Assembly: GCF_002188635.1 (NCBI RefSeq)
Contig: NZ_NINX01000037.1
Span: 1-64,000 of the forward strand
DNA length: 64,000 bases
Direction of reading: 5' to 3'
From: Pigmentiphaga sp. NML030171
GTDB lineage: Bacteria; Pseudomonadota; Gammaproteobacteria; Burkholderiales; Burkholderiaceae_B
Both the position numbers and the translations under genes were made by a program. This document shows, piece after piece, positions 7,844-17,710 of the stretch. Positions within the stretch are counted from its first letter, which is position 1. Every line of letters starts with the position of its first letter. The notes under the pieces are model-generated. The model was given only the letters and a program-made list of their open reading frames with translations, did no database searches and had not been told where the DNA came from.

Positions 7844-9616
7844 ATGACATCGCTCGTCCGCGCATCGCGCCTGCTCTGGCTGGCCTGCGCCGCGTTCGCC
7901 ACGGCGGCGCAGGCCGCCGCGCCCGATCCGGGCATCGACGCCAATCCCGAGGCGCAGACCGCCTACCTGCCCAAGCAGGCCGTCATGGGCCGGCGGTTCA
8001 TGGCGGTCACCGCCCACCCGCTCGCCACCCAGGCCGCCTACCGCGTGCTCGAGCGAGGCGGCAGCGCGGTCGATGCCGCCATCGCCGCGCAGATGATGCT
8101 GGGCCTGGTCGAGCCGCAGTCCTCGGGACTGGGAGGCGGCGCCTTCCTGGTCCACTACGACGCCCGCCTGGGCCGGGTCACGGTCTTCGACGGCCGCGAG
8201 ACGGCACCGGCCGGGGCCACCGCCGACCGCTTCATGCAAGGCGCCCGGCCCATGCGCTTCGCCTTTGCTGTCGACAGCGGCAAGTCGGTCGGCGTGCCCG
8301 GCCTGCTGCGCGCGCTGGAACTGGCGCATCGCCGGCATGGCAAGCTGCCCTGGCAGTCGCTGTTCGACGACGCGATCGACCGCGCGCGGCGAGGATTCCC
8401 GGTTTCGCAGCGCCTGGCCGCGCTGCTGCGGGACAACGACCGGCTGGCCGTCCAGTCCGCCGCGCGCGCCTATTTCTTCCATGCGGACGGCTCGGCCCTG
8501 CGCGAAGGGGAGCAATTGCGCAATCCCGCGCTTGCCCGCACGATGACGCGCATCGCCCGCGAAGGCGCCGACGCCTTCTACCGCGGACCGCTGGCCCGCG
8601 CCATGGTCGAGGCGGTGCGCGCCCACGAACGGCCAGGGGACCTGTCCATCTCGGACCTGGCGCGCTACGAGGCGCGCGAGCGCGAGGCGCTGTGCCGCCC
8701 CTACCGCCTCTACGTGATCTGCGGCGCGCCGCCGCCGGGCTCAGGCGGACTGGCCGTGCTGCAGATGCTGGCCGTGCTGGAGGCCACGCCCATCGCGCGG
8801 GCCCAACCCGAGTCGCTGGCCGCGGTGCATTATTTTTCCGAAGCGGGGCGGCTGGCCTATGCCGATCGCGACCGCTACGTGGCCGATCCCGATTTCGTGG
8901 ACGTGCCGGTAGCCGCCCTGCTGGACCCAGCGTACCTGGCCCGGCGCGCGGCGCTGATCTCGGCCGACCGCTCGATGGGCCGGGCCGAGCCGGGCGAACC
9001 CGTGCACGGCGCGCTCGCCCGCCATGGCGCCGACGACACGCCCGCGCTGCCCTCGACCACCCACCTGTCCATCGTGGACGCCCAGGGCAACGCCGTCGCC
9101 ATGACGTCCACGATCGAGCAGGCCTTCGGCAGCAAGATCCTGGTGGGCGGCTTCCTGCTCAACAACGAATTGACGGACTTCGCGCTGTCGCCGCGCGACG
9201 ATCGCGGCGTGCCGGTGGCGAACCGGGTCGAGCCCGGCAAGCGCCCGCGCAGCACCATGGCGCCCACCATCGTCCTGCGCGCCGGCGGCGAAACCCCGCG
9301 GCTGCGGCTGGTGGTGGGCTCGCCCGGCGGCAGCGCCATCGCCAACTACGTGGCCCAGGCGCTGCTGGCCAACCTGACCTGGGGCCTGGACATCCAGAGC
9401 GCCATCGACCTGCCCCACTACGGCAGCCGCAACCACGCCACGGAACTGGAAAGAGACCCCAGGCTGGAAAGCCTGGCTCCCGCCCTGCGCGCCATGGGGC
9501 ACCCGGTGTCGGTCTCGTCCATGCCCAGCGGGCTGCACGGCATCGAGGTCCTGAGCAACGGACTGCTCAGGGCCGGCGCCGATCCGCGGCGCGAAGGCAC
9601 CGCATCGGGACGCTAG
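7844..9616 (+). CDS. ggt: Gamma-glutamyltransferase (glutathione hydrolase) proenzyme
   Basis: A 590-residue exported N-terminal nucleophile hydrolase that transfers or hydrolyses the gamma-glutamyl group of glutathione in the periplasm. A signal peptide (ASRLLWLACAAFATAAQAAA) starts the protein. The large-subunit motif LVEPQSSGLGGGAFLVHYD and AVDAAIAAQMMLG are present. Self-cleavage is expected before Thr405 in PSTTHLSIVD, and the oxyanion/substrate segment VVGSPGGSAI follows. The start at 7844 has an AAGGAAG ribosome site about 8 bases upstream; an in-frame ATG at 7787 would put 19 residues ahead of the signal peptide. It is transcribed alone, away from the two-component system. Confidence 0.95.
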   Translation: MTSLVRASRLLWLACAAFATAAQAAAPDPGIDANPEAQTAYLPKQAVMGRRFMAVTAHPLATQAAYRVLERGGSAVDAAIAAQMMLGLVEPQSSGLGGGAFLVHYDARLGRVTVFDGRETAPAGATADRFMQGARPMRFAFAVDSGKSVGVPGLLRALELAHRRHGKLPWQSLFDDAIDRARRGFPVSQRLAALLRDNDRLAVQSAARAYFFHADGSALREGEQLRNPALARTMTRIAREGADAFYRGPLARAMVEAVRAHERPGDLSISDLARYEAREREALCRPYRLYVICGAPPPGSGGLAVLQMLAVLEATPIARAQPESLAAVHYFSEAGRLAYADRDRYVADPDFVDVPVAALLDPAYLARRAALISADRSMGRAEPGEPVHGALARHGADDTPALPSTTHLSIVDAQGNAVAMTSTIEQAFGSKILVGGFLLNNELTDFALSPRDDRGVPVANRVEPGKRPRSTMAPTIVLRAGGETPRLRLVVGSPGGSAIANYVAQALLANLTWGLDIQSAIDLPHYGSRNHATELERDPRLESLAPALRAMGHPVSVSSMPSGLHGIEVLSNGLLRAGADPRREGTASGR

Positions 9617-9800
9617 GCGCTCGCCCCAAACCCGGGCACGCGGGGAACCAATTTGGTGAAAATGGCGTCCATTCTGGTCCGGTTGGCGCCGCATGGCTAC
9701 ATCCAGTAGTACATGTATGCCGCCGGAGCCCCCTAGGGGCGGCCATAGCCTCTAGAATCTCCGTTTCAGCATTCCAGGCCACGCCGGACGTCCAAGATCC

Positions 9801-11396
9801 GTGACTGACTCCTCCCTTTCTTCCCCAAGGGTGCGCTCGTTTGCCGCCCGCATGCTTCTCCCGGCCCTGGCATTGTCGGCCGGCCTCCTGGCCGCCGCTC
9901 CCGCCAGCGCTTTCGATTTCTTCGATGTCGCCCGCCGCGCCAAGGAACTCGCCGGCGAAAAATACAAGGCGCCCACGAGCCAGCTTCCCAAGGAACTGCG
10001 CGACCTCAAGTACGCCGAATACCAGCAGATCCAGCCCAAGCGCGACAAGTATCTGTGGGCCGACGGCCGCACCGCGTTCCAGATCGCCTTCCATCACCAG
10101 GGCATGGCCTTCGACCTGCCGGTCAAGATCAACGAGATCGATGCCGAAGGCGTCCGCGAGATCAAATACGATCCCGCCGACTTCGATTTCGGCCCCCGCC
10201 AGGTCGATGCCAAGCTGCTGCGCGGCCTGGGTTTCGCCGGCTTCCGCGTCCTCTATCCGCTGAACGATCCCGCCAAGCGCGACGATGAACTCGCGTCCTT
10301 CCTGGGCGCCAGCTACTTCCGCGTGGTCGGCAAGGGCCAGGTCTATGGCGTATCGGCCCGCGGCCTGGCCATCGACACCGCCGTGCCCTCGGGCGAGGAA
10401 TTCCCCCGCTTCCGGGAATTCTGGATCGCGCGGCCCGCCAACAGCGACAAGCACATCGTGATCTACGCGCTGCTGGACTCGCCCCGTGCCACCGGCGCCT
10501 ACCGGTTCACCATCACCCCGGGCGAGGACAGCCTGGTCGAGGTCCGTTCGCGCGTCTACCTGCGCGCCCCGGTCGCCAAGCTGGGCATCGCCAGCATGGC
10601 CAGCATGTATCTATATGGCGCGGCGCAGCCTTCCGGCACCGCCAACTACCGGCCGGAACTGCACGACTCCGACGGCCTGGCCTTCCACGCCGGCAACGGC
10701 GAATGGCTCTGGCGCCCGCTGAACAATCCCCGCCGCCTGGCCAACAGTTCGTTCATGGTCGAGAATCCGCGCGGCTTCGGCTTGCAGCAGCGGGCGCGGG
10801 ATTTCCGCCAGTACGAGGACCTGGACGACCGCTACGACCTGCGTCCCACGCTCTGGGTCGAGCCCGCGGGCAACTGGGGCAAGGGCCGGGTGGAACTGGT
10901 CGAGATCCCCACCGCGGACGAAACCAACGACAACATCGTCGCGTTCTGGGTGCCCGAGCACCAGCCCAAGCCCGGCACGGCGCTGGAAATGAACTACACC
11001 CTGCGCTGGACGCGCAACGAGGCGGGGCTGCAGGACCCCAAGCTGGCCCGCGTGCTGCAGACCCGGCGCTCGGTGGGCGAAACGCGCGGCACCGACCTGA
11101 TCCGCCGACCCGACGGCAGCACCGCGTTCCTGATCGACTTCTCGGCCCCGGCTCCGGCCAAGCCCAAGGATCCTCCGCTGCCTGTTTCCCTGAACTTCTC
11201 CACCGGCGGCAATGCCGACGTGCTCGAGAACAGCCTGCGCCGCAATCCGGTCACCGGCGGCTGGCGCGTCACGCTGAGGATCAAGGTCAAGGATCCGACC
11301 AAGCCGGTGGAGATGCGCGCGGGCCTGGTCAACGGGCAGAACGCCGTTTCCGAGACCTGGAGCTACCAGTTGCCAGGCTATGAAACGGGTGAGTGA
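9801..11396 (+). CDS. opgG: Glucan biosynthesis protein G, periplasmic
   Basis: A 531-residue MdoG/OpgG-family protein needed for building the branched backbone of osmoregulated periplasmic glucans. A Sec-type signal peptide ([20 protein letters not shown]) precedes [18 protein letters not shown], the typical mature start. Family segments include [42 protein letters not shown] and [11 protein letters not shown]. The start is a GTG at 9801 with no strong ribosome site; other starts slightly downstream would shorten the leader, and the ATG at 9852 would remove its positive residues. It is the first gene of opgGH, ending 4 bases before the probable opgH start. Confidence 0.95.
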   Translation: MTDSSLSSPRVRSFAARMLLPALALSAGLLAAAPASAFDFFDVARRAKELAGEKYKAPTSQLPKELRDLKYAEYQQIQPKRDKYLWADGRTAFQIAFHHQGMAFDLPVKINEIDAEGVREIKYDPADFDFGPRQVDAKLLRGLGFAGFRVLYPLNDPAKRDDELASFLGASYFRVVGKGQVYGVSARGLAIDTAVPSGEEFPRFREFWIARPANSDKHIVIYALLDSPRATGAYRFTITPGEDSLVEVRSRVYLRAPVAKLGIASMASMYLYGAAQPSGTANYRPELHDSDGLAFHAGNGEWLWRPLNNPRRLANSSFMVENPRGFGLQQRARDFRQYEDLDDRYDLRPTLWVEPAGNWGKGRVELVEIPTADETNDNIVAFWVPEHQPKPGTALEMNYTLRWTRNEAGLQDPKLARVLQTRRSVGETRGTDLIRRPDGSTAFLIDFSAPAPAKPKDPPLPVSLNFSTGGNADVLENSLRRNPVTGGWRVTLRIKVKDPTKPVEMRAGLVNGQNAVSETWSYQLPGYETGE

Positions 11397-11400
11397 TTCC

Positions 11401-13704
11401 ATGTCCGCAGCGATCGACGAAGACGCCCTGCGCGCGGGCGAGGCCGATGCCCAGGAGCGCACCCTGCTCGAGGCCTACGGCCCCGAACTGGACGAATACG
11501 GTGTCGTCCGCCGCGACGAAGCCGGACGCGTGTGCATACAGACCGCGCCAGCCATCAAGCGCTCGTCCATGGTGCCCGAACCCTGGGTCACCAATCCCTT
11601 CGTGCGCGGCTGGCGCCGCGTGCAGGGCCGGATGCACAAGACGCGCGCCGAGCGGCTCGCCCGCCCGCCCGAGCCGCGCTGGAAGATCGCCGGCAGGCTG
11701 CGCCGGCTGACCCTGCTGGTGGCCGTGGTGGCGCAGACCGCCGTTGCCACCTGGTACATGAAGGCGGTCCTGCCCTACCAGGGCGGGCAGATCCTGGAAG
11801 TCGCGATCCTGCTGCTGTTCGCGCTGCTGTTCTGCTGGGTCTCGGCCGGTTTCTGGACCGCGCTGATGGGCTTCCTCCAGTTGCTGATGGGACGCGACCG
11901 CTACAGCATCTCGGCCACCGTGGCCGAAGGCGTGCCCATATCCGCCGGCACCCGTACCGCCCTGGTCATGCCCATCTGCAACGAAGACGTAGGCCGGGTA
12001 TTCGCGGGGCTGCGCGCGACCTACGAATCGGTCGCGCGGGCCGGCGTCCTGGACAAGTTCGACTTCTTCATCCTGAGCGACAGCTACAAGCCGGACAACT
12101 GCGTGCAGGAACAGCGCGCCTGGGTCGAGCTGTGCAAGACGGTCGAGGGTTTCGGCCGTATCCATTACCGGCGGCGCCGGCGGCGCGTCAAGCGCAAGAG
12201 CGGCAACATCGACGATTTCTGCCGGCGCTGGGGCGGCGAGTACGACTACATGGTGGTACTGGACGCCGACAGCGTGATGAGCGGCGAATGCCTCAAGCGC
12301 CTGGTCGTGCTGATGGACGCCAATCCCGAGGCCGGCATCATCCAGAGCGCCCCGCGCGCCTCGGGCATGGACAGCCTGTACGCGCGCGTGCAGCAGTTCG
12401 CCACCCGGGTCTACGGGCCGCTCTTCACGGCCGGCCTGCATTTCTGGCAGCTGGGCGAGTCCCACTACTGGGGCCACAACGCCATCATCCGCCTGGAGCC
12501 CTTCATCCAGCACTGTGCGCTGGCGCCGCTGCCCGGCAAGGGCAGCTTCGCCGGCGCCATCCTGTCGCACGACTTCGTCGAGGCCGCGCTGATGCGGCGC
12601 GCCGGCTGGGGCGTCTGGATCGCCTACGACCTGCCTGGCAGCTACGAGGAACTGCCGCCCAACCTGCTGGATGAACTGCAGCGCGACCAGCGCTGGTGCC
12701 AGGGCAACCTGATGAACTTCCGGCTGTTCCTGATCAAGGGCCTGCACCCCGTACACCGCGCCGTGTTCCTGACCGGCGTCATGTCCTACCTGTCAGCGCC
12801 GCTGTGGTTCCTGTTCCTGGCGCTGTCCACCGCGCTGCTGGCGGTCCACACGCTGACCGAGCCGCAGTATTTCGTCACGCCGCACCAGTTGTTCCCGATC
12901 TGGCCGCAGTGGCATCCGGAGGAGGCCATCGCGCTGTTCTCGACCACGGCGGTGCTGCTCTTCCTGCCCAAGATACTGAGCGTGCTGCTGGTCTGGGTGA
13001 AAGGCGCGCAGGGCTACGCGGGCTCGGGCAAGCTTTTGTGGTCCATGCTGCTGGAGGTCTTGTTCTCCATGCTGCTGGCGCCGATCCGCATGCTGTTCCA
13101 TACCCGCTTCGTGGTGGCGGCGTTCCTGGGCTGGAAGGTGCAATGGAAATCGCCGGCCCGCGCCAACAACGAGACGCCCTGGCGCGAAGCCTTCCGGCGC
13201 CACGGCCTGCAGACGCTGCTGGGCGTGTGCTGGGGCCTGCTGGTCGCCTGGCTGAATCCGAACTTTCTGTGGTGGATGATCCCCATCCTGGCTTCGCTGC
13301 TGCTGGCCATCCCGCTGTCGGTGATGTCCAGCCGCGTCAGCCTGGGGAAAGGCGCCTTCGAAGACGGGTTGTTCTGCATACCCGAGGAAACATCTCCGCC
13401 GCGCGAGCTCCACGACACCGCGCGCTACAACGAGGAAAACCAGGCCCGTCCCGCGCCCGGATTCATGGATGCGCTGACGGACCCCGCCGCCAACGCGCTG
13501 GCGCGCGCCTTCGCCACCGGCCGCCACCTGCCCGGCCACCCGCTGATCGAGGCGGCGCGCGCGCGGCTGGTCGACGAGGTACTGGAAAAGCATCCCGAAC
13601 ACCTGCCGGATCCCACGCGCATGCGATTGCTGGACGACCCCGAAGTCCTGGCCCGCGTGCACCGGGCGCTGGCCCGGCCGGCGGCCCAGGTCCGCGCGGC
13701 CTGA
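11401..13704 (+). CDS. opgH: Glucans biosynthesis glucosyltransferase H, inner membrane
   Basis: A large family-2 glycosyltransferase (767 residues from this start) that polymerises glucose from UDP-glucose and exports the chain. Two membrane helices at about 100-165 precede the cytoplasmic catalytic domain with [20 protein letters not shown] (DxD), SHDFVEAAL and the [10 protein letters not shown] product motif; further membrane helices follow, and [13 protein letters not shown] is diagnostic. ATG 11401 is favoured because GGTGAG lies 8 bases upstream. An in-frame ATG at 11380, overlapping the end of opgG, would add 7 residues. The family is often somewhat longer at the N-terminus. Translation is probably coupled to opgG. 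Confidence 0.95.
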   Translation: MSAAIDEDALRAGEADAQERTLLEAYGPELDEYGVVRRDEAGRVCIQTAPAIKRSSMVPEPWVTNPFVRGWRRVQGRMHKTRAERLARPPEPRWKIAGRLRRLTLLVAVVAQTAVATWYMKAVLPYQGGQILEVAILLLFALLFCWVSAGFWTALMGFLQLLMGRDRYSISATVAEGVPISAGTRTALVMPICNEDVGRVFAGLRATYESVARAGVLDKFDFFILSDSYKPDNCVQEQRAWVELCKTVEGFGRIHYRRRRRRVKRKSGNIDDFCRRWGGEYDYMVVLDADSVMSGECLKRLVVLMDANPEAGIIQSAPRASGMDSLYARVQQFATRVYGPLFTAGLHFWQLGESHYWGHNAIIRLEPFIQHCALAPLPGKGSFAGAILSHDFVEAALMRRAGWGVWIAYDLPGSYEELPPNLLDELQRDQRWCQGNLMNFRLFLIKGLHPVHRAVFLTGVMSYLSAPLWFLFLALSTALLAVHTLTEPQYFVTPHQLFPIWPQWHPEEAIALFSTTAVLLFLPKILSVLLVWVKGAQGYAGSGKLLWSMLLEVLFSMLLAPIRMLFHTRFVVAAFLGWKVQWKSPARANNETPWREAFRRHGLQTLLGVCWGLLVAWLNPNFLWWMIPILASLLLAIPLSVMSSRVSLGKGAFEDGLFCIPEETSPPRELHDTARYNEENQARPAPGFMDALTDPAANALARAFATGRHLPGHPLIEAARARLVDEVLEKHPEHLPDPTRMRLLDDPEVLARVHRALARPAAQVRAA

Positions 13705-13726
13705 CCCCCTTTCCCAGGACGCTGCC

Positions 13727-14185
13727 ATGCAAGACGGAAAACGAAAGACGACGACGCGGCGACTGCTGGGCGCCTGCCTGGCGGCCCTCGTGGCCCTTGG
13801 CGGAGCCAGCGCCGCGATGGCACAGACCGCGGCCGACATGGACGCGCGGCTCGACACGCTGTTCGGCGAACATGCGCCCTATCGCGGGTTCTTCGACAAG
13901 CTGAAACAGGCCGTCGCAACCGGGGACAAGGCGGCGGTCGCCGCGATGGTCGACTATCCTTTCCGGACCCGCGTGGAAGGCAAGGCCGTGACGATACGCG
14001 ATGCGGGCCACTTCATCGCGGACTACGACAGCATCGTCACGCCCAAGGTCAAGGATGCCGTCTCGCGGCAGGCCTACCCTGAGCTCTTCGCCAACTGGCA
14101 GGGCATCTCCATCGGCTCGGGCGAAATCTGGTTCGGCGGCGTCGGCAAGCGCAACGACGTGAAGATCACGGCCATCAATCACTGA
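13727..14185 (+). CDS. Small exported protein of unknown function
   Basis: A 152-residue protein starting with a clear signal peptide: basic MQDGKRKTTTRRLL, a hydrophobic core, and likely cleavage after ASAAMA. The mature part (about 120 residues) contains KLKQAVATGDKAAVAAMVDYPFRTRVEGK and ends WFGGVGKRNDVKITAINH. That look, a helical start, then a short beta-rich part with a WFGG-like turn, recalls small NTF2-like exported proteins, but no family is recognised with confidence. It begins 23 bases after opgH and could be the last gene of that operon. No catalytic motif is seen. Confidence 0.7.
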   Translation: MQDGKRKTTTRRLLGACLAALVALGGASAAMAQTAADMDARLDTLFGEHAPYRGFFDKLKQAVATGDKAAVAAMVDYPFRTRVEGKAVTIRDAGHFIADYDSIVTPKVKDAVSRQAYPELFANWQGISIGSGEIWFGGVGKRNDVKITAINH

Positions 14186-14212
14186 GGCACAGGGGCCGGC
14201 CCGATCCCGCGC

Positions 14213-15112
14213 CTACTCGCCGCCGGCTTCGCCCGGCCCCGGCAGGCCTTTCCGCCCACGGGCTTCGCGCCTGAGTTCCTTCGGCGTCACGGCCCGCAGC
14301 CTGCGCATGACCGCCGTCATGTGGCTGTGGCTGGAAAACCCGGCGGACCGGGCGATCTCCGCCAGCGACAGGGACGTCGTGGTGACCAGGCGCTCGGCCC
14401 GCTCCAGCCGGAGGCGCAGGAGATATTGGTGCGGCGGCTGGCCGGTCATCTGCCGGAAAGCCCGCAGGAAATGGCTGGGGGACAGGCCCGCCACCCGGGC
14501 CAGCACTTCGACGGACATGTCTTCCGCCACGTGAGCCTGGATATGGTCATGTACCCTGCGCCAGGCGGCTGGGGCCATGCCGCCCGCCGGCCTGGCCCGG
14601 CCGCGCCCGGCCAGCGATGAATGATGCCGCAGCAGGGACGTCGCGAACAGCGTGGACAGGGCATCCAGGCAGAGCGGATTGGATGCTTCGCCGCGCTCCA
14701 GTTCCGCCTTGAGCATCTTCGCCAGCGGCATCATCCTCGCATCCACGGTGCCCAAGGGCGGCGGATGCAGCTCGAAATCGGTCCGGCCGAACTCGAGGCC
14801 CGCCAACCGCGCAAGATGCCTGGGCTCCAGGGCGACCAGCAGGTTTTCCTTGTCGACCAGCCACCGCGCGGAAAAGTCCGAGCCGGTCGGAATGATTTCC
14901 AGCGCTCCCGCAGGAGCAAGGCCGGCGACTCGGCGATCACTGTTGAGCGAGACCAGGCGCCCCGGCTGCGGGGTGAACAGGACCAGCGCCATGTGCGACA
15001 ACGGGCGCAGGAAGATCTCGTTCGGGCCGACGCGGGTACGGGTAGCTGCGACCCCGCCCGATTCGTACTTCGGCCCCCAATGATCCGGAATGTCGCCAAG
15101 CAAGACCGCCAT
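14213..15112 (-). CDS. AraC-family transcriptional regulator
   Basis: A 299-residue regulator with an N-terminal beta-rich ligand or dimer domain and a C-terminal AraC double helix-turn-helix at about 190-285 (HIQAHVAEDMSVEVLARVAGL, SPSHFLRAFRQMTGQPPHQYL, LAEIARSAGFSSHSHMTAVMRR). It is convergent with the small exported protein and divergent from the small lipoprotein gene at 15297, which has an AT-rich 184-base upstream region. It may control that gene or itself. The effector is unknown. Confidence 0.9.
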   Translation of the reverse strand: MAVLLGDIPDHWGPKYESGGVAATRTRVGPNEIFLRPLSHMALVLFTPQPGRLVSLNSDRRVAGLAPAGALEIIPTGSDFSARWLVDKENLLVALEPRHLARLAGLEFGRTDFELHPPPLGTVDARMMPLAKMLKAELERGEASNPLCLDALSTLFATSLLRHHSSLAGRGRARPAGGMAPAAWRRVHDHIQAHVAEDMSVEVLARVAGLSPSHFLRAFRQMTGQPPHQYLLRLRLERAERLVTTTSLSLAEIARSAGFSSHSHMTAVMRRLRAVTPKELRREARGRKGLPGPGEAGGE

Positions 15113-15224
15113 CTCCCCCCCTTGTCGCCGCCCCGCCGATCACCCTGTCAAAAACTCATCATTCTCGTACATTCCGACTATTTTCCATCCCATTTTAACG
15201 AACATCAGGTAAGTGGTTGCTACC

Positions 15225-15244
15225 ATTTCTACCGATGGAGAAAT
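15225..15244. repeat. Short inverted repeat upstream of the small lipoprotein gene
   Basis: ATTTCT and AGAAAT form a perfect 6-bp inverted repeat with an 8-base spacer, in the AT-rich gap between the AraC gene and the lipoprotein gene. It could be an operator for the AraC protein or a stem in the leader. The position is suggestive only. Confidence 0.3.
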
Positions 15245-15296
15245 GCGGTTCTCCAGGACATGCCGACATTCGTGGCGGCAAATGGAGAGAAAGAAA

Positions 15297-15545
15297 ATGA
15301 CGATGCGATTTCACGGGGCCCGCAAGGCCGCCTGCCTGTTTGCCCTTGCCGCCCTGGGGGGATGCGCCGCCCTGGACAGGATGGAGCGCGAGAACTTCCA
15401 GCGCGCGTGCGACAACCTGGGCATCGCGCGCGGCACGCCGGCCTACGACCAGTGCATGCTGCAGCAGCAGGCGATGGAGAACGCGAACACCCAGAAAATG
15501 CTCGACCGACAGACCGAACGAGAGGTGCTGAAGCATCGCCACTGA
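15297..15545 (+). CDS. Small predicted lipoprotein
   Basis: An 82-residue protein with a lipoprotein signal: basic MTMRFHGARK, a hydrophobic stretch, then the lipobox LGGC with the lipidated Cys near residue 22. The mature part is short, helical and polar (DRMERENFQRACDNLGIARG, QQQAMENANTQKML, ends REVLKHRH) with two further Cys. The ATG at 15297 is chosen because GGAGAG lies 8 bases upstream and it places the signal at the N-terminus; an in-frame ATG at 15213 would not. No known family is recognised. It is followed 23 bases later by another small unknown gene. Confidence 0.75.
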   Translation: MTMRFHGARKAACLFALAALGGCAALDRMERENFQRACDNLGIARGTPAYDQCMLQQQAMENANTQKMLDRQTEREVLKHRH

Positions 15546-15568
15546 CACCGGCGGATCAGGGACCGGCC

Positions 15569-15991
15569 ATGAGTTCCGCCTTGCGCTACGCTTATCGACG
15601 CAATGTCCTGACGCTCAAGGCCGCGGGCGAGGATATCGTCTTTCCCGGGCGTATCGTTCTGGTCGTCGCGTTCGAGCGGTCGCTGGCGGTGCTGGTCGAG
15701 CCCGACCGGCGGCACGGCGGCGAAAACGTGTATGGCATCGGACTCGACGGAACGATTCTGTGGCAGATCCCGCGGCTATCGTATCCGTCGCAGGCCGGCC
15801 CTTATGTCGGCATGGCGCGGCGTGGCGATGACCTCGCGGCCTGGAACACGCAGGGGACGACCCTGACCCTGCGGCCGGTCACCGGCAGGCTGCGGGACGT
15901 ACAGGCATCCGCTCCGGCCGCTGCCGAGCGGCCGCGGCTGCCCGGTGCCGCGTTCGCGCGCGAGCGCGGCGCCGGCCGCAGGCTTTCCTGA
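15569..15991 (+). CDS. Hypothetical cytoplasmic protein with a beta-propeller-like repeat
   Basis: A 140-residue protein with no signal peptide. One segment, VYGIGLDGTILWQI, resembles a single PQQ/WD-like blade strand; the rest is beta-rich, ending in a basic tail (AFARERGAGRRL). It starts at ATG 15569, 23 bases after the lipoprotein gene, and stops at 15991, just before the convergent AtuA operon. The codon pattern is like its neighbours. No family is recognised; it may act with the lipoprotein if the two are co-transcribed. Confidence 0.55.
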   Translation: MSSALRYAYRRNVLTLKAAGEDIVFPGRIVLVVAFERSLAVLVEPDRRHGGENVYGIGLDGTILWQIPRLSYPSQAGPYVGMARRGDDLAAWNTQGTTLTLRPVTGRLRDVQASAPAAAERPRLPGAAFARERGAGRRLS

Positions 15992-16022
15992 ACGCAGACG
16001 CGACAGGCCGGACACGGCGTGA

Positions 16023-16334
16023 TCAAACAGGCAGGTCGATGTCCAGCATCAGGTAGGACAGGGACTTGCCGTGCGCGTCGCGCGCCAGCGAGATCGTCAC
16101 GCCGCCGCCCAGCGCCCCTTCGATGACGAAGTTCAGCGCGCGCAGGCGCGGCAGCTCGTAGCGCGTGACCGGCCCGCTGGCCAGGTGCGCATAGGCGCGC
16201 ATGACGCGCTCCTCGGTCAGTTCCCGGCGCAGGATGTCCCAGGCTGCCTGGTCGTAGGCGATGACCGAGACGTTCGAGGTGTTTCCCTTGTCGCCGGCGC
16301 GCGAATGAGCCAGTTCGTGGACCTTGGTGCTCAC
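16023..16334 (-). CDS. AtuA-associated small protein (C-terminal ferredoxin-fold domain of AtuA-like enzymes)
   Basis: A 103-residue protein beginning at GTG 16334, with a strong AGGAGGAG ribosome site about 6 bases upstream; the longer open frame to 16565 has an arginine-rich non-protein look and is rejected. The start VHELAHSRAGDKGNTSNVSVI is the hallmark of the small domain found fused to, or encoded next to, the DUF1446/AtuA domain; NFVIEGALGGGVTISL follows. In two-gene systems this small subunit works with the large AtuA-like protein, encoded 25 bases upstream. Role: part of an uncharacterised acid or terpenoid catabolic enzyme. Confidence 0.85.
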   Translation of the reverse strand: MSTKVHELAHSRAGDKGNTSNVSVIAYDQAAWDILRRELTEERVMRAYAHLASGPVTRYELPRLRALNFVIEGALGGGVTISLARDAHGKSLSYLMLDIDLPV

Positions 16335-16359
16335 GGGACGCTCCTCCTGTTCTGTTCGT

Positions 16360-17706
16360 TCACGGCCGCTCCTCGATGACGACCTCGGGATGGACCAGAT
16401 GGCGCGGCAGCAGCAGCGAACGCACACCGATGACCTCGCGCAGCGCCTCCAGCGTGCCGCCGCCGCCCGCCGGACCGTTGACGTTGAGCGTGCGCATCTC
16501 GAACCCCACCGCCTGCGCGGCCTTCCTGTCCGGGCTGCGCGCCGCCACGCGCAGCCGCACCTCATAGGGCTCGGGCCGCCCCGCGCCCATGCCGTGCAGG
16601 CTGCTCATGCCTATGTAGTCCACCCGTATCTCCGGATACGAGAACCCACGCAGCTTCAGGCGCTCGCGCACGATCTGCTCGGACAGGCGGGCCCGGGCCA
16701 CCGCGTTGGGGCCGGCATAGCCGACTTCGCCTTCGCCTATCCAGCCATCGTGGTAGCCCACCACGACCTTGTAGGTATCGGTGCGCGGGGCCGCGCGCGT
16801 GCCGCGAAAGCCCACGCGGTCGGGACCCAGTTGCTCGAACTCGGCCTCGGTAATGTCCAGCACGCAGTCGGGCGTGATGTAGCGCGCCGGATCGTGGATC
16901 TCGTACAGCGCCTGCTCGGTGCATGTCGCCACGTCCAGGCGGCCGCCCGAGCCGGCGACCTTGCCGAGCCGGACCGAGCCGTCGGCATCGACGTCGGCAT
17001 AAGGAAAGCCGATGCGCGCCATGTCCGGCACGTCCTTCTTCCCGGGGTCGGCAAAACAGCCTCCGGTCAATTGCGCCGCGCACTCCAGCAAGTGGCCGGT
17101 GAAGGTGCCGGCCGCCAGGCGGGGATAGTCGTCATAGGACCACCCGAGTCCATGCAGCATGCAGCCCACGAACATCGACGGATCGGCCACGCGCCCCGTC
17201 ACCACGATCTGCGCGTCCCGGGCCAATGCCTCGCGGACGATGTCCGCGCCCAGGTAGGCGTTGGCCGCGGCCATGCGCGGCAGCAGCGACTCCACCGGCT
17301 CGCCGGTGTCGAGCAGCCGGAGCTCAGGATGCGCGCGCACGATCTCGGTCACGTCGTCGCCCACCACGGCTGCCACCACCGGCGGCGGCAGCCCCAGCGA
17401 CAGCGCGTCGCGCCGGATGACGCGCGCCGCCCCCAGCGGATTGGCCGCGCCCATGTTGGTGACGATGCGGATGCCCGCCTGCATGCAAGCGGGCATCACC
17501 ATGCGCAGGCGGTCCCGCATGTAGGGCGTGTAGCCGGTCTCGGGATCCTTGATCCGCGACAGCGTCTCGCGCGCGATGGTCCGTTCAGCCAGGCACTCGA
17601 AGACGAGGTAGTCCAGCTCGCCGCGCTCGGCCAGCTCCAGCGCCGGCTCGAACCGGTCGTCGGAAAATCCCGCACCGGCGCCGATGCGCACGCGCGTCTT
17701 GGTCAT
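16360..17706 (-). CDS. AtuA-like (DUF1446) acyclic-terpene-utilisation family protein
   Basis: A 448-residue protein with the DUF1446 pattern: MTKTRVRIGAGAGFSDDRFEP start, ELDYLVFECLAERTIA, MGAANPLGAARVI, and later YPRLAAGTFTGHLLECAAQLTGG. AtuA of Pseudomonas is required for citronellol/geranyl degradation, but many relatives lie in unrelated organic-acid clusters and their chemistry is not settled. Here it lies between a TTT receptor (4-base gap) and the small AtuA domain protein (25-base gap), with a divergent LysR gene. No acyl-CoA carboxylase or other atu gene accompanies it, so terpene use should not be assumed; an organic acid substrate brought in by the receptor is more likely. Confidence 0.85.
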   Translation of the reverse strand: MTKTRVRIGAGAGFSDDRFEPALELAERGELDYLVFECLAERTIARETLSRIKDPETGYTPYMRDRLRMVMPACMQAGIRIVTNMGAANPLGAARVIRRDALSLGLPPPVVAAVVGDDVTEIVRAHPELRLLDTGEPVESLLPRMAAANAYLGADIVREALARDAQIVVTGRVADPSMFVGCMLHGLGWSYDDYPRLAAGTFTGHLLECAAQLTGGCFADPGKKDVPDMARIGFPYADVDADGSVRLGKVAGSGGRLDVATCTEQALYEIHDPARYITPDCVLDITEAEFEQLGPDRVGFRGTRAAPRTDTYKVVVGYHDGWIGEGEVGYAGPNAVARARLSEQIVRERLKLRGFSYPEIRVDYIGMSSLHGMGAGRPEPYEVRLRVAARSPDRKAAQAVGFEMRTLNVNGPAGGGGTLEALREVIGVRSLLLPRHLVHPEVVIEERP

Positions 17707-17710
17707 GGGG

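Noticed and set aside
5736-7865. A 709-residue open frame that appears to fuse the sensor kinase to an N-terminal region
   Set aside because: The upstream third is a frame-shadow of the response regulator; the kinase has its own ATG overlapping the regulator stop by one base.
9630-9760. ACCAATTTGGT and GCCCCCTAGGGGC palindromes before opgG
   Set aside because: Short symmetric words in a GC-rich gap with no T-run or regulator nearby; could be chance.
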